A stretch of DNA of 64,000 nucleotides from Hybos culiciformis (taxonomy: Eukaryota > Arthropoda > Insecta > Diptera > Hybotidae): NCBI GenBank assembly GCA_964007475.1, contig OZ023273.1, positions 148,711,308-148,775,307 of the forward strand, in the 5' to 3' direction. This document shows, piece by piece, positions 1-13,339 of the stretch. A model generated the notes under the pieces. It ran no database searches and was not told the DNA's origin. It was given only the letters and a program-made list of their open reading frames with translations. A program made the position numbers and the translations under genes. Every line of letters begins with the position of its first letter. Positions within the stretch are counted from its first letter, which is position 1.

Positions 1-626
1 TTATAAATGTAACCTAGATAAATTATTAAATTTGATAATTAACATCTAGTTAAAATCGAAATTGCACAAATTTTGTATGCAAGCATATACACAATTCAAA
101 TGATTTTCCAACGAATTTTAAAGAAACAAAACTAAATGTTTAACATTTATCTAGGAAGTTGTCATTTTATCAAGTTGAATATATTTTTTTGTTTATTTAA
201 TTTTTTTTTTTGTTTTTGATATTGTATTTCCCTTTTCCGGGAGATTCATTTTATATTATTATTTCCCATTCATTCTTTGAACAATTTAATATGTTCTTTT
301 TCCTGAAAATTATTCAAAATATGAAGATGCGCAACACTCTAGAACTTTATTTCATCCAATTATAAGCATTGAAGAATCTTACATTCTTATTATAAGCAAA
401 CATTTATTAAAATATAATATAGTCGCCGTTTCAACTAATTAGAGGCAAAGAATTCTCAACGGATGATAATTTGGCTTTGATAATTCAATTAAATAAAATT
501 TACAATTTTAACTGTAAAATTACTCCTGTATTATACATGTATATGGTTTACATAAATTAATAAATCAGAAAAAATAGCATTCATACTTCAGTGCTTGATT
601 ATTGATCTATTTATTAGTGTTGTTTG

Positions 627-650
627 ATGTGTCAAATGATTTTGACACAT
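627..650. repeat. Perfect 10-bp inverted repeat (hairpin)
   Basis: Arm 627-636 (atgtgtcaaa) is the exact reverse complement of 641-650 (tttgacacat), with a 4-nt loop. It sits at the left edge of the 61-bp tandem duplication that follows. Confidence 0.85.
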
Positions 651-757
651 GGATATACAACATGAACAATAAGTTTAAAATTTCATCTTAATTCAAATGA
701 TTTTGACACATGGATATACAACATGAACATAAAGTTTAAAATTTCATCTTAATTCAA
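633..757. repeat. 61-bp tandem duplication, two copies
   Basis: The unit beginning caaatgattttgacacatgg at 633 is repeated at 694 with only a small rearrangement (gaacaataag versus gaacataaag). This is a recent local duplication within the apparent intron. Confidence 0.9.
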
Positions 758-3744
758 AGCAAATGTCAGTTATGTGTAAATATATCTCGTAATGCGTATT
801 ATTAATTAGGTTTTTATATGGTCACCATACTACTTATGTACAACGAAATGAGCAAGTACCAAAAATCCCTCTGTTTTGTTTCAGGTTTTTTTCATTGAAT
901 CGAAAGGTTAAATATTATTAAAACAAAATAACATTGAGTTCATGAAAAATAATTTTATTTGTTGAAAAAAAAAGTTTGTACATACGTATTATATTAAATA
1001 ACACATAAAGATCTATAATATTTACACTATACATATAAATATAAAACAAACAAAAATTTTCTCATTTTTTTTTCCTTTTTTTTTTTTACTCGAAAATAAG
1101 AAATAAAAAATATTTTAATCCTTTTTCATTTAGACATTTTTACACTTCCAAAGAACAAAAAAAAAAATTGTTGCTGAACGGAAATGAAGCAAAAATATTT
1201 TTATCCGTTTTTCCTTAAAAAAAAAAAAAAAAAGGAAACTAATTAGACCACATACAGGAAAATATTTTTATGAGAGAAACTAGCCATCATAAAAAAAAAA
1301 TGAAAGAAAAATATAATAAAATTTTTTTTATGACATCAAAAGCAAAACCTTTTTTTTTTTTTTGAATTTGGAGTCCCAATTAAGCTTAAAAAAATTGGAA
1401 AAAGAAAATCCTTTAATAAAATTATTTTAGTTTCTTTTTTTTTTTTCTTTTTTTTTTCTCCCGTCAATTTCTTATTTTTCTTTCTCTACTTGGAAATTAG
1501 TATAATTGGTGTTATTTAGATAATAAATTGAAATTGGTTCATTATTTGCACATAGTTAAAAGAAAATTTTAATTTTATTTTTGAAAGAATTTCAAAGAAA
1601 ATTCATTAAAAGCTAATCACTGTTTAGTATTAGAGTGGTGTTAAATTCGTAATTTTTCTATTATTTAGCCAAATTTTTGTAATAATAATATTGAAAATTA
1701 AAAATGGAAAATTTATTAAGAACAATACAATAATACAATAATAATTCTTTGGCAATTTCCTCTGATCGATGTAAATCTTTGTACATAATTATACATAGTA
1801 TCATTTATATTAAAATTCATAAAATTTTTGTTCTAAAAAAAGTTATTATTATACGTAAAATATCCTCATTGTGTAAATTCAACGAAGAGAATTGAATAAA
1901 TTAATTTTAATTTTAATTTTTTTTTTATTTTTAACTTTTATTATTGATTAAGCAAATAAAATATATATATATATGACTATTATGTACAATATTTGAATTT
2001 ATTCAATGTAATAATGCAGATTATATAATAATCGTAATACAAATAATTTTTACTCAACTTCCTTAAATTCATAAATTTTTCTTCTATAATATCAATAATA
2101 ATAATGCATTCCTATTACACAGTTCATCCTATATATATATATATATATGATTATTATTCATTTATAATATTTGAATTTAATCAATCTAATCAAAAGAATA
2201 AAAATAAAAAAAACTCTATCATGATAATAATATGGCCCATAAATAATATCCCTGTTTAGTAATACTCTTTTAATTGTAGGAAACTAATTTCATGTTTTCA
2301 GCGACAAACAATTTTAATTGGTTTTCTTTTTTTTTCAGATTTTAATTTTCCTTATATATACATATATATGTATATAAGTTAAACTACCATTATAGTTATA
2401 ATAATATTAACAATTATTATTATTATTATTATGAAATCTGAAATACATATTTTTCGCTGCTGCTGCAGGAACCGAATACACATATATATAAAAAAAAAAT
2501 AAAAAAAAAATAAAAAAAAAACTCAAAAACTATTTTTCATGAAATTTTTATAACATTTTTGGTATTGTACCGAACAAATCGTAATAATATTTATGTGTAG
2601 TACTATTCCAGGACAATAAATTTTAAAGTTTTTTTGTTGTTTTTTTTGTGTTCGCTCGTAACGTGTACAACCCAGAGAACAAAAACAAAAATTAAAGGAA
2701 TAAAATTGAAACTAAAAAAAAAAAAAAAAAAAAAAAAACTTATTAAAAGGTAGAGAAACAATGACATTTATGTTGTGATTTTATATTTATTTTCATACGA
2801 CATTAAATTAAAGTCCTACATGTGCAAAAATTTGTCTGTGCAAATTTTATTAATATGTGCATTTATTATTACATTTGAACAACTACATTTACAATGTACA
2901 TACTACATATATTTTTTTCGTTGGTAAACGTATTTGTGTAAAGTTTGTATACATGCATTTATTTAAATTTTCCTAAAAATATTCATAATATATTCAATTA
3001 TAAAATTGTACATATATATATATACTAACTATAAATATCAATCAATATTATTGTTATTATTTTAATTGGTATATGAAATTAAAAATTCAAATTATTGTTA
3101 TTATAAGTATAATATTAATAAAAATTCGCTTCTGCATAATTTTCTCCTCGATTTCTTAAAAAAGAAAAATAATAATATTATCATTTTTCTTCTGGTGAAC
3201 ACAACATATAATACGGAAACTCTGATGATTATAAATTTTAAGATATAATAGAGTTTCATTTTCCCGGATGCATGACATTATAATGTTTTTTATATAATGC
3301 TTTAAGTTGAACATGTTTGAAAAACAAGGCAAAAATTTTTATAAATTTTCTCTTTACGAGTGCAAAGAAAATTTCTATGGGAAAATGTAATTAAAAAAAA
3401 TTTTTTTTTTCTATTTTCACAAGACAATAATTTCTCTTACTTAATTTTGAAACTGTGTATAGCTAATTGTATTACGAAATACGGGTATATAAAAGCGTAT
3501 ATACAATATGAAATAAAATCAAAAATATTTTATTTTGATTAGAAAAAAAAAAAAAATGAAAATAAAATAAACTTATTAAAGGTATACAATAAAGCAATAT
3601 TATGTACATATTTTCTCAATTTATGAAATTATTATTGAAAATAAATTATATACATATATAAAAAAATATAAAGGGATAAAGTTTCCCATCAATTCTTTTG
3701 TTTTTTTTTTCTATAGAATATATGTGAAAAACATTCTGTTGCTC

Positions 3745-3772
3745 TTATTATTATTATTATTATTATTATTAT
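3745..3772. repeat. (TTA)n microsatellite
   Basis: About nine uninterrupted TTA units. Confidence 0.9.
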
Positions 3773-4202
3773 TTTTAAGATTGAGTTTTCAAATTTAGAA
3801 GAAAAAAAAAAAGCTGTTACGAAATATGATTATTGTAAGAATTTAATAATGCCATTATCAAAATGACTCATTTTAGACATAATGAAAAAAAAAGAATTTC
3901 CTTTTAACCAATTTTTTTTTTTTTTTTCAAGAATTTTCTTAATAAAAATCATACATGTATTTGAACACATTTTAAAAATTATAATAATTTATATTTTTTT
4001 TCCCTTTTTTTTCATATAAAATTTTTTTTTTTATATGCAGTAGAAATAATTTAGAATTTTCAATTTACTCTTAAATAATAAAGTATATAATATGATGTTT
4101 ATGAAGAATTTTAGGGTTTCCAATGATGATATAGTTTTCTTTTTTGCAGTAAATTTTCATCAAAAGTTAGAAAAAAAATGAACTTTATATTTGATGTTTA
4201 GT

Positions 4203-4430
4203 TTGGTAGTCGTATGTGCGTCTTCTCCGTTTAAGCTATAAATGTAGAAATTCTATAACGATTCCGGATTCTCAGTTGGGCACCGCAATATGGAGCTGAA
4301 AAACAATCTTATGACAAAAAGTCGTCCTAACTTGGGAGCTTGTAATACTGGCGGCAAAAATGATTGCATTGGGCTCTGCAACTCCAATGCAGAAGTACTC
4401 AATAATGTATAGACATACAGTGTAGACATA
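4203..4430. other. Unexplained block richer in G+C, open in several frames
   Basis: This stretch stands out from the surrounding A/T runs by its mixed base composition. On the + strand a 40-codon frame runs from the ATG at about 4291 to a TAG near 4411. On the - strand a second frame is also open across most of the block, including the peptide string VAEPNAIIFAASITSSQ. A perfect 8-bp stem (tgcattgg / ccaatgca) lies at 4365-4391. I recognise no protein family, snRNA, tRNA or transposon end. It could be a conserved noncoding element, a structured RNA or an old exon. Confidence 0.35.
4365..4391. repeat. 8-bp perfect stem with 11-nt loop
   Basis: 4365-4372 (tgcattgg) pairs with 4384-4391 (ccaatgca). 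It lies inside the unexplained block and is not obviously part of a tRNA or a known small RNA. Confidence 0.7.
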
Positions 4431-5961
4431 GTGTTGGTTGTTAGAAATGTATGAAACGAGATTGATGTTCTAAAATTTTCTTTTAAAAAGGATATAATTT
4501 TTTTTTTTAGTTTAGTTATATCGAATTGATTACACTATATTCTGAGCACAGGAAATTTTAATACTACATACATAAATACCAAATGTTTGTAATCTAAAAT
4601 ATTAACAATTTTTATTTTTTTTCTTATACTATGCTGATTTACAAGAAATCTGTTCGAGAATTTTCTTCTTAAGAAAAAAATAAAAATTAGGGTTGTTTTC
4701 ATTTATTTATTTTTTGTATTTTTTTTTTTTTTTGCTAAATTTTAAGGGTGAGACTAAAAATACTTTTGGGGATCATTTTAAACATTTTTGTGAACATTTC
4801 AATATATTAAAATAACGACGATGGCAGAGAGGGTAGAAAACTATTTAAGTGCAATTCATCATAATATTTATGGTTTTTATGTCTCCATGTAAGAATAAAG
4901 AGTTTTATTTTTATTTTTATTTTTAACTTGAGGAAAATTGATTTTCTTTTTTTTTTTTTCTTAACTTCAGAAAAAAATAATAATAATTTTTATTAGAATG
5001 CAGCATTTTAATATTCCCATTAAATTAAAGAACTTAAAGTTAAGGGATAAAGTTTTTAAGGAAAAAAAAGATGTACATATATGTATAATGATAAATCGAT
5101 ATAATTTTGTATGTAAATGTTAAATAGACAAGTCATAAAACTTTCTTTTTCTTTTTTATGTATATAAAACTATGAGATCATCTTCATCATTCATAATTAA
5201 GCTTGAAAAAATTGTTGACAAAAATCTATAGTTATTGATTATGAACAACTGTATCTTTTTTAGTCAAAAAGTGCAAATGTGATCACAAAGTGAGGGACTA
5301 CAATAATGATTTCCTATAATTGAGGGTTCTATAATCAATATTCAGTTGAAACGTTTTTTAATTAAAATGTGAAATAAAAAAAAATTTTTTTTTTTTTAAT
5401 AATAGATTGGACATGGAAATTATAATATTTTTCACTTATTAATTAAAAAAAAAAATTAATATACATACTTGTATGCTATCCGTAATGCTATTGATTTAAT
5501 AACGCATCAAATTGAATTTACTATATCATCTATGCTGTTGTTGAATTTCAAATGAATGAAAAATTTATAAGAGTTTTATTTGGCATTCTTTTCCTTTGAA
5601 AATGAAGGATATTATTTCAGTTTGTCAATCAGCTTTGTGGTCATAGCAATATTAACTAAATATTTAGTTCCATATGCAAAATATGTATGGTTATATGTAT
5701 ATATAGTTTTCCTAGGAATCATTTTACACATTTGCAAAATATTATATTTTCACTTAAAAATTTAATGTACAATGTATTATACGAAAAAAAAAAAGAAGAT
5801 ATTATGCAATTTAAGTAAATCCCCATCTGGTCATGAGACTTTTATTGAAATTGTTTATAACTTTCCATGAAAATATTCATAAATGGAAAACTTTCAAAAC
5901 TTTTTAAATCCATCTTTCTTTATATTGTTTTTTGTTTTTTTTTTTTCTAAATATTTTTCAG

Positions 5962-8961
5962 GCTAATCCAAGCAATATAAGAATACACCGGCCATTAAAA
6001 AATAGCCAAAATGATTTAGAAACTTCAATATCGAGTATTCAATTTGATGTGACAGAACATCATTTTCAACGTGGAAAACTAAAGGTAATTTAAATATATT
6101 TGTCATATAGATGATTAAAAAATGTTATTCATTATAAATTAATCTGTTCCTGAAGCTGCTGTAAGATAGATGAAGCTTTCACTAAGCTCTGTCCTACAGC
6201 TTCAGCTTTATTTAATTGCAAATTGTAAAAAAAAATTTTGCATGAAAAATTTATTTAATTTCAGATTCGTTGCAGAGCTCATATACATGACATATATTCT
6301 CAGTCTTCAGAAAAAAGCATTGAAATTGATAGACCAAAATATTCTGCTGCATCAAATGGAAATAGTGTTAATTTAGTTCAAGGTTTATTACCATATGATC
6401 AATTTGCCTTGCAAGATGTTGGCGATTCAAATAATTTCCACATACAAGGTACTTGAAAATTTAAATTTATTATATTTAAGATTGGCATAATTGGTCCATT
6501 ATTGGCCCATTTTTGAGAAATATGTTTAACATTTGTGACAGAAGGATATTCAAATCTGTATCCGGTTTAATTTTCACGTGATTATACCAAAGATAGTGTA
6601 CTTCTTACGTACATTCGTTATCATATATACAAGCGAACGATTTAACTTCTGAATTCCTTGAATATGTTCTAAAATCAAAGTGAAGAATTTCGAAGAATCA
6701 TGACTACAATATCCTTATTTAAAAATAAACTTTATTCAACTTTAACAGATTTTTTTATTTTCTTAAACAAAATTCAAAATATCTTACCAAGCTTGAATAA
6801 TAAAAAAAAAATTCATTTTAACAAAGTTAGATTTATAAAATTAAAGTAAAAAAAAAAATCAAAGTTAGTGTCTTGAGATTCAAATATGCAAGCAATATTA
6901 AAGCTAAGTACTTTTTAGTTTTTGACTTTGACATAAAATTTTTATTACGAGAAAATTTACAAATAATTTTGTATTTTCTTCATTTCATATTTCTAACATT
7001 ACTTACATGCAATGATTTTATTTTTTATTTTATTTTTTCTATTTTTGTAATGGTAATGCTGGAAAAAAAAAAAAAAAATATAGTTATTTAATGTAACCAC
7101 TTTTCCTTACTTTGCTATGCATTTTGTAAAAATAAGGAATATTTTATCATGATTTTGTAACATGAGTTCATTAGTTCGCAGAAAATTAAATATTATGCTC
7201 TTTTTGTGTTAGCATGATGTACAGACGTCTTTGGAAAACTATAAGAGTAGTTTAATCACTAACAAGTATAGAAAATTTTCTTTGTGGTTATTAAAGTACA
7301 TTATAAATGTCTCTATTAAAGGTTTATAGGTGATCACAATTTTAGAATATATAACCTGCATAAAGAACTTGAATGTCTATTCTTGTATAAGAAATTTAAG
7401 TCTTGCAATATTGACTAGTGCTTGATTCGTTTAACTCATATTCTATGTCAAATCTGAATAAATAAATCTCGATCAATTAATGTTGTCTTGTAAATAATAT
7501 TTTGTTTATGTCCCTGTCCCTGAAAAGTTACTGATAAACTAATAGTCCAAAAGCTCGCAACGTAAGAAATCACGTGATTTTAGCAAGGCTCATTTTTTAA
7601 TATAATGTTCCATGCTACGGTGCAGGACATATAAAGGTAGTCTGGCTGTCAGACGACGTTGCGTTTACCCGTGGGAGCAGAACCAAGTAGGTAAAAAAAA
7701 TGCAAAATTACATGAAAAAAACAGATTGCTTTTAAATGACATAGGTCTGGCATCCATTTAGCAACGGTATTTCCGTCTGGCAAATTGGATGTAGTCTATA
7801 TAAGATCCAATCTATAACATATAAAAATTTCAACCTTGCTAAAATGACGTGAAATTGATGTTTTTTTTTGTTATAAATCAAGGTCTGGCACGGTTTTAAC
7901 AACTCCGAAGCCGTCTGGCAATGATGCATTAACATTTCATATAATAACCACAATCACGTGACATAACTAGAAATCGTGCTATTATCACGTAATTTTGCAT
8001 TTTTTCTTTGACCTACCTGGATCTGCTCCCACGGGTAAACGCAACGTCATCTTACAGCCAGACTACCCTTATGGGTACTGCACCGTAGCATGGAACAATA
8101 TATTAAAAAATGAGCCTTGCTAAAATCACGTTCCAAAAACGTTGCGAGCTCTTAGACTATAATGTATGTGCAAAATTCTTTACTTTCTGCATAATTATTA
8201 TGTATTTACCTCAAAGTAGAAAAAGTATATATGTATCCTATGAATTCTATGAATTAGAACTTAAAAAAAAAGAAATTGAAATTTTTAAAACAAATTTGAA
8301 AAAATAAGAAAATATAATATTTTGATGGAAATGGAAAAATTTTCTGCCAACTAATAATTCTTTTTAGTAGTGAGGTAGTATACTTTACACACTTTACATT
8401 ATCCTATATAAACAAACATAAAAATGACATAAAAAATTATTCAATGAAAGTACTATAAAAAAAAATTAAATTAGTACTTCTTAAAGAATTCTCTTTCAGC
8501 ATTAAAAAAATATATATGATTTTTATATTCTGAATTGAATATATACATATACCTAATGTTATGTGCAAGTAATAAAAAAAATCTGATTACCTACTTTGAA
8601 TACCAGTTGAATTCATTAAAGTTATATTCACTGCAACCACATTCTTAAACATCATAATTAATATTAGCGTTACAACATTAATTAAGTTTGACTAGAAAGT
8701 TTTGCGAAATTTCTCAGAATATAAAAGTTTTTAAGTCAGATTATTAATTTTATGTTTAATGAATTGTTTTTTTTATTATATTAATTTCCAGGCGATGTCT
8801 CATCTTTAAATGCTGGCAATGGTAGTTCGTCAATACTATATAGCTCATTTTCACTTATAATTAGTTTATTAATATTATTAGTATTAAATTTAATTAAAGA
8901 ACAAATAACTTTTAATCAATTAAGTAAAGAAAGAATTAATTCCCTGAATTTACAATTATGA
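5962..8961 (+). CDS. Beaten-path (Beat) family immunoglobulin protein, 3' coding exons (partial)
   Basis: Three exons are visible: 5962-6084, 6265-6448 and 8792-8961, all with GT/AG boundaries (acceptors ttttcag, tttcag, ttccag). Joined they give 158 residues ending at TGA 8959-8961. Exon one encodes SSIQFDVTEHHFQRGKLK and exon two continues IRCRAHIHDIYSQSSEKSIE. This is the pattern of the second Ig-like region of Beat proteins, where a strand reading roughly FxVxxxHFxxGxLxLRC is followed by a Y-x-Q/K-S-x-E strand. The last exon encodes a hydrophobic segment (ILYSSFSLIISLLILLVLNL) and a tail of about 20 polar residues, so the C terminus is a single membrane anchor; a GPI signal is possible but the polar tail argues against it. 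Beat proteins are secreted or membrane adhesion molecules that pair with Sidestep-family receptors in motor-axon guidance. The signal peptide and first Ig domain lie beyond the left edge. The exact paralogue is not resolvable. Confidence 0.8.
7543..8159. mobile_element. Foldback / MITE-like element with ~170-bp inverted arms
   Basis: The left arm 7543-7711 and right arm 7989-8159 are long imperfect reverse complements, reading tagtccaaaagctcgcaacg at the left end and tagtctaagagctcgcaacg when the right end is reversed. Near-identical internal blocks include ttagcaaggctcatttttta and gcgtttacccgtgggagcag. The flanks give a TAA duplication (7540-7542 and 8160-8162), compatible with PIF/Harbinger; a TA duplication (Tc1/mariner style) fits equally well. 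There is no transposase, so it is non-autonomous. The loop (7712-7988) carries four gtctggca motifs. Confidence 0.8.
7745..7942. repeat. Paired 30-bp-spaced gtctggca motifs inside the foldback loop
   Basis: gtctggca occurs at 7745-7752, 7775-7782, 7883-7890 and 7913-7920, that is two pairs each with an exact 30-bp spacing. An 8-bp inverted repeat (attggat / atccaat) lies between the pairs. Related gtctggc sequence is present in both outer arms. Confidence 0.7.
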
Positions 8962-8994
8962 TTTAATTAATTAAAAAATTCTGCAATAGGATTA

Positions 8995-9000
8995 AATAAA
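8995..9000 (+). promoter_or_regulatory. Candidate polyadenylation signal of the Beat-like gene
   Basis: An AATAAA lies 34 nt after the stop codon. In DNA this AT-rich the hexamer is common by chance, so position is the only support. Confidence 0.4.
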
Positions 9001-11103
9001 TTATACTTCAAATTAGTTTAATATATTCCTAATTAATTTCTTATGTCTATACATAATAACTTACTTATAATAAATTATATAAATTGCATTATAATATTAA
9101 ATACAATATATGTTTGTGTAGTACAAGTTATAAGTCCATGCTGAAGTGAAAATGTGCGTTCGAAACGTATGTATGTACGTATATATAATAATACATATAA
9201 TATTAATAATACTTCAAAACTTCAATGAAAACCTAAAATTGTATGATACATGAATGAAATAATTAATATATTTAAAAAAAGAAATGCATAAATTTAGTAT
9301 TAGTGTAAAACTGTAAACTATTTCACTATACATACAAAAAAAATATTTGAATTTGTAAATAGTTCATTATGAACTCTTTTTTTTTTTATTATGCGTCCGT
9401 TCGATTTTATGCAAATTATATCTTATGTTATCATGATGATTATGATAAATAAAAAATATATAAGAGAAGAATTAAATTATTTTTTTTAACTTATCTTCAG
9501 TGTTAAAGGTTATCTTTTCTCCTGGGCCGATTGCGAACAATGTAGATAAAGTTTTTTTTTTTAATTAGGTTATAAGAAATTGACAACAAACCGCAATTGC
9601 AAAATAATATCATCCAATATGCTTGTAATATCTGAATTACCTAAACGAACTAATATCAATGTAGAAATTCTAAGAAATTTAATGTATTTGAATTTGAAAT
9701 TTTGATATCAATCAAAGTGTTGTACTTGACGGCAAAATCAATTTCTCCTACAGAAAATTACTAAATAGACATAACTTCCCTATTCACCTATCATTTTATC
9801 TCATTGTATGTTTAAAATAATTTCCGAAAAATTTATGATTTAATTATTTTGATTGACAGCATAATTAAACAAGATTATCGATATATTTGGAACTTTATTA
9901 AATTAATTATAATATAATTTACTTCATTGAAAAAAATTTATAAATATGATCATTTTTTTAACATTATTCTTGCGTAAACCCGTTTTCGATAATTCAATGA
10001 GCTTCACATTTAATTTGCGACCACTGCAACAACCTTATAAGTCGAATTATATATACATATTTGCGTATTATTAACAAAATTTTAGATAAAAATAATTTTT
10101 TTTGTTCATACCACATAAATATTATTTGAAAGTAAGAAATATTGTAACTTTCCAAAATAAACCAGAAAAATTTATCTTCAGGGTTTAATATAAAAAAAAA
10201 GTTTCTAGAAATTTTGCAATGTAATACTAATAAGAATAAAAATTTCAATTTTAAACTTATTTTATATTTTTCTTCTTTTTATTTATTTTTTAAGTATATT
10301 TATACTTGCGATACTTAAAATTATTGTCAATTCTTAGAAAAATTCAGTTCTTATTATAGGAAAAGTCAATTAATATTTTTATGAAATTAAATTCGTACGG
10401 TGCGACAACGACGGTCATGTCTTGTGACAGGAAATCAGAATATATTTTTCATAAACTCTTTTGATTTTATTTCCGAAGAATAAAATAAAACAAATTTCTT
10501 AATATTATCATTATATTCATTATAGGTTCTAGATATTGATTTTTGCTATCCCTAACGTCTTTTTGAAGCATATTATGTTGAATGTAAAACACTAGTCATT
10601 GAAAAGTTAGTATGTGCCTATAATTAACATCATTATGTAAAATATATTTTCATTAAGAATATATTTTAAGCCATTCTTCAATATTTACGGTTTTCTGAAC
10701 TAATTTTGTGAAGTTAAACCAATAAAATTGCAATTTGAGTTTGAATCAAAAATTTCTAATTTAATACTTTAATTGTTTAATTTACTATTTTATTTTATGT
10801 TATAATGCCATGTTATTTCTACTTCTCACTTCAATTAAAAAATCATTAAAATGTTATTAAAAGGCACTTCAAGTTTTGTTTTACGTCAAATCGTTTAAAA
10901 TTAAAACGAAAAAAAAAACATTTTTTAATTTTGAATAAAATGCGAATTTCATTTATTTTTTTTATAATATAATTTTGTAAATATTTATTTAGACATATGT
11001 TAATTATAATATAGCTTTAAGGTGAAATTATGTATTAAAAATCTAAAAAAAAATTTAAAAAAAATATTTACAAACACTATTCGTTGTTATATATATTATA
11101 TAA

Positions 11104-11110
<7 letters not shown>

Positions 11111-11154
<44 letters not shown>
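11111..11154. repeat. (AT)22 microsatellite
   Basis: Uninterrupted AT dinucleotide run. Confidence 0.95.
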
Positions 11155-11158
<4 letters not shown>

Positions 11159-13339
11159 TGCATTTAAATAAAAAGAAATTAAAAAAAAAATTTATTAATA
11201 ATTAAAAATAATAATAAACTAACTATATTTACATTAAAACGTAATAAAATGTTTGATTAATAAGAAAAAAAAAAACAAAACAAAAAAATTATATATATAT
11301 ATAATATAAATAATTTAAATAAATTAAAAAATAAATATATTTTTTGGTGGTAAAATAAAATATATATAAATTCAAAATATTTGCTTATTGAAAAATTTAT
11401 ATGTTAATGTTTTTTATATAATATTTAATAAATATTTATTATTACCAAATATTATTATTATTATTGATAATTTTTTTTAGGCTTAATTAATACAAATTAT
11501 TAATTGAGATATTTATAAAAAAATAAAGTCTAAATTGAAACTCATTAATAAAGTTTGATTGTGGCTCCGATATTTAAATATATCTAAAATCAAATTTAAA
11601 AACAAGAAATGAGAGAAGAAAAATCATCCAAACATGACTTATGTATATTTTAATTATCGAATTGTAAAAAATATAAATATTATGATTATATAAAATTAAA
11701 ATATTGTAATGACACTTAAAATTAAAATAAATAAGAGATTATGAAATAATTTAAAATAATTAATAATGTTTTATTCCTACTCAAAATCATATATTAATTC
11801 ATTCTTTTAGCATAAACGAATTAACTGGAAGGTATTTGAAGAAGTTTATATCAAAATTTGTAACATAATTTAAACTGGGTTTTCAATGGATAAGCTTATG
11901 TGACACAATTATTGAATTATTTTCTTGAATTTGAAGTATAATGTAGTTTGAGACGTTAATGGGGAAGGAACTGTTAATCAAATTTGAAAATCTTTGTACG
12001 AAAATTAAAAATCTACCATTATCCTTAAAACTAAAGGTATATTATTTCAAGGATATTACGTTCTTTTTTCACTCATAATTAAATTTAGATTATCTTACAT
12101 GTATTATCTATATGTAGGTATGTTATATTATAATTGGTTTTAAACATCCAAATTTTTAATTTAGTATCTATAGTAAATTTTTATAAAGAAATAAATAATG
12201 TTTATTATAAACTTTTTTCAATTTAAAATTTTAATGATTATCGTTTGCCTTATTAAACGAAATTAATTGATTATTATATATAAACTTTGAACAGGCAAAC
12301 AAAGAAAACTTGACGGAAAGAATTTTTGGCGTATTTTTGAAAATCTTTAGAATTGACTTAAAAAAATAATTTAATATACAAAAATAAAAAAAAAAATAAA
12401 AATTATATGAAAATCCAATTTTAATCTTTTAATAAAGAAATTTTTTCATATAAAAATAATATAAAAAAAAAAAAAATCATTTTATTAAAAATAAAATTTC
12501 AATATATTTGCGCATTCCCTCTTTTTTTTTATGAATAAAAAAAAAGAACAAAAACGAAAGATTTTTATTTTTTTAATCTGAACTAAAAAACTAAATCATA
12601 ATTGGTACTCACAAACTAGTGACCTTTACACAGTTATTATTATTTTTATAATGATTAAAATTTTAAAACTGGCGATATCTAGAAATTTATAAAATTAACT
12701 TATTTAAATTTAATTTCAATTTGAACATAAAATTTTTTTTCGAATTTATAATTAATGAAAATAAAAAATGTACGTTTTGTTTTTGAAACAAGAAAAATTT
12801 TTTTGCATATATTTTTCTTCGTTTTTGAAATGATATAAAATTGTGTGCTGCCTATAAAAAAAAAAAAGTAAATGAATATAAAATTTTATGCTTTTGGCTC
12901 GAAATAAAATAAAAAAAATATCTTTAATATTCACTTTTCTACAAATTTGCAAAACATTTTCTATCAATTTATTAAAATTTATTTTTATTTTTTTTGAAAA
13001 TTTTTTTATTATGTTTATTTTTTTATTAGAGAGGGTTTTTTTTTTCTGTTTTTATTTAGATTTTTTCTCTGTTGCTATTTTGTTGAATAAAATTGCAATA
13101 AAAAAGAACCTTTTACGGGAGAAAATAAATAAAATAAAAATTCTTTATGCTGTTCCGAATCAAAATTAAATATTCTCATTTGAGACAAAATCTCTGAAAC
13201 AAAGATTTCTGATGTAAGAACATTTTGGAAATTTTTGATTATAATTGGAAATATATACAAAATAATTATTTAATATTAATAAAAGAAAATTTCAGGTACA
13301 AAAACTATTACACATCTTGAATTTAGTTTTTCTAAGAGA

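Larger units (their letters stand above)
1..5961 (+). other. AT-rich sequence, apparent upstream intron of the Beat-like gene
   Basis: The first recognisable Beat-like exon opens at 5962 with a splice acceptor, so the sequence before it is most simply intron, at least in its 3' part. I searched both strands for the immunoglobulin-domain exons that must precede it (cysteine and tryptophan framework) and saw none. The region holds homopolymer A/T runs, short AT and TTA microsatellites, a hairpin with a tandem duplication near 630-757, and one block of higher complexity near 4203-4430, each listed separately. The small open frames here are rich in K, N, F, I and Y and look like chance products of base composition. 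Confidence 0.6.
6449..8791 (+). other. Last intron of the Beat-like gene
   Basis: This is a 2.3-kb phase-1 intron. It contains the foldback transposon at 7543-8159; the rest is AT-rich with no other open or structured element that I can recognise. Confidence 0.75.

Noticed and set aside
4365..4391. Stem considered as part of a tRNA or snRNA
   Set aside because: No cloverleaf, anticodon arm, A/B boxes or known snRNA motif around it.
5580..5765. + strand frame just upstream of the first Beat exon, considered as a further exon or membrane protein
   Set aside because: No splice context joining it to 5962, hydrophobic residues from A/T-rich codons only, and no Ig-domain features.
7732..7953. - strand frame with repeated CQT residues, looks like a repeat protein
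   Set aside because: The CQT repeats are the gtctggca motifs in the loop of the foldback element; no protein function is implied.
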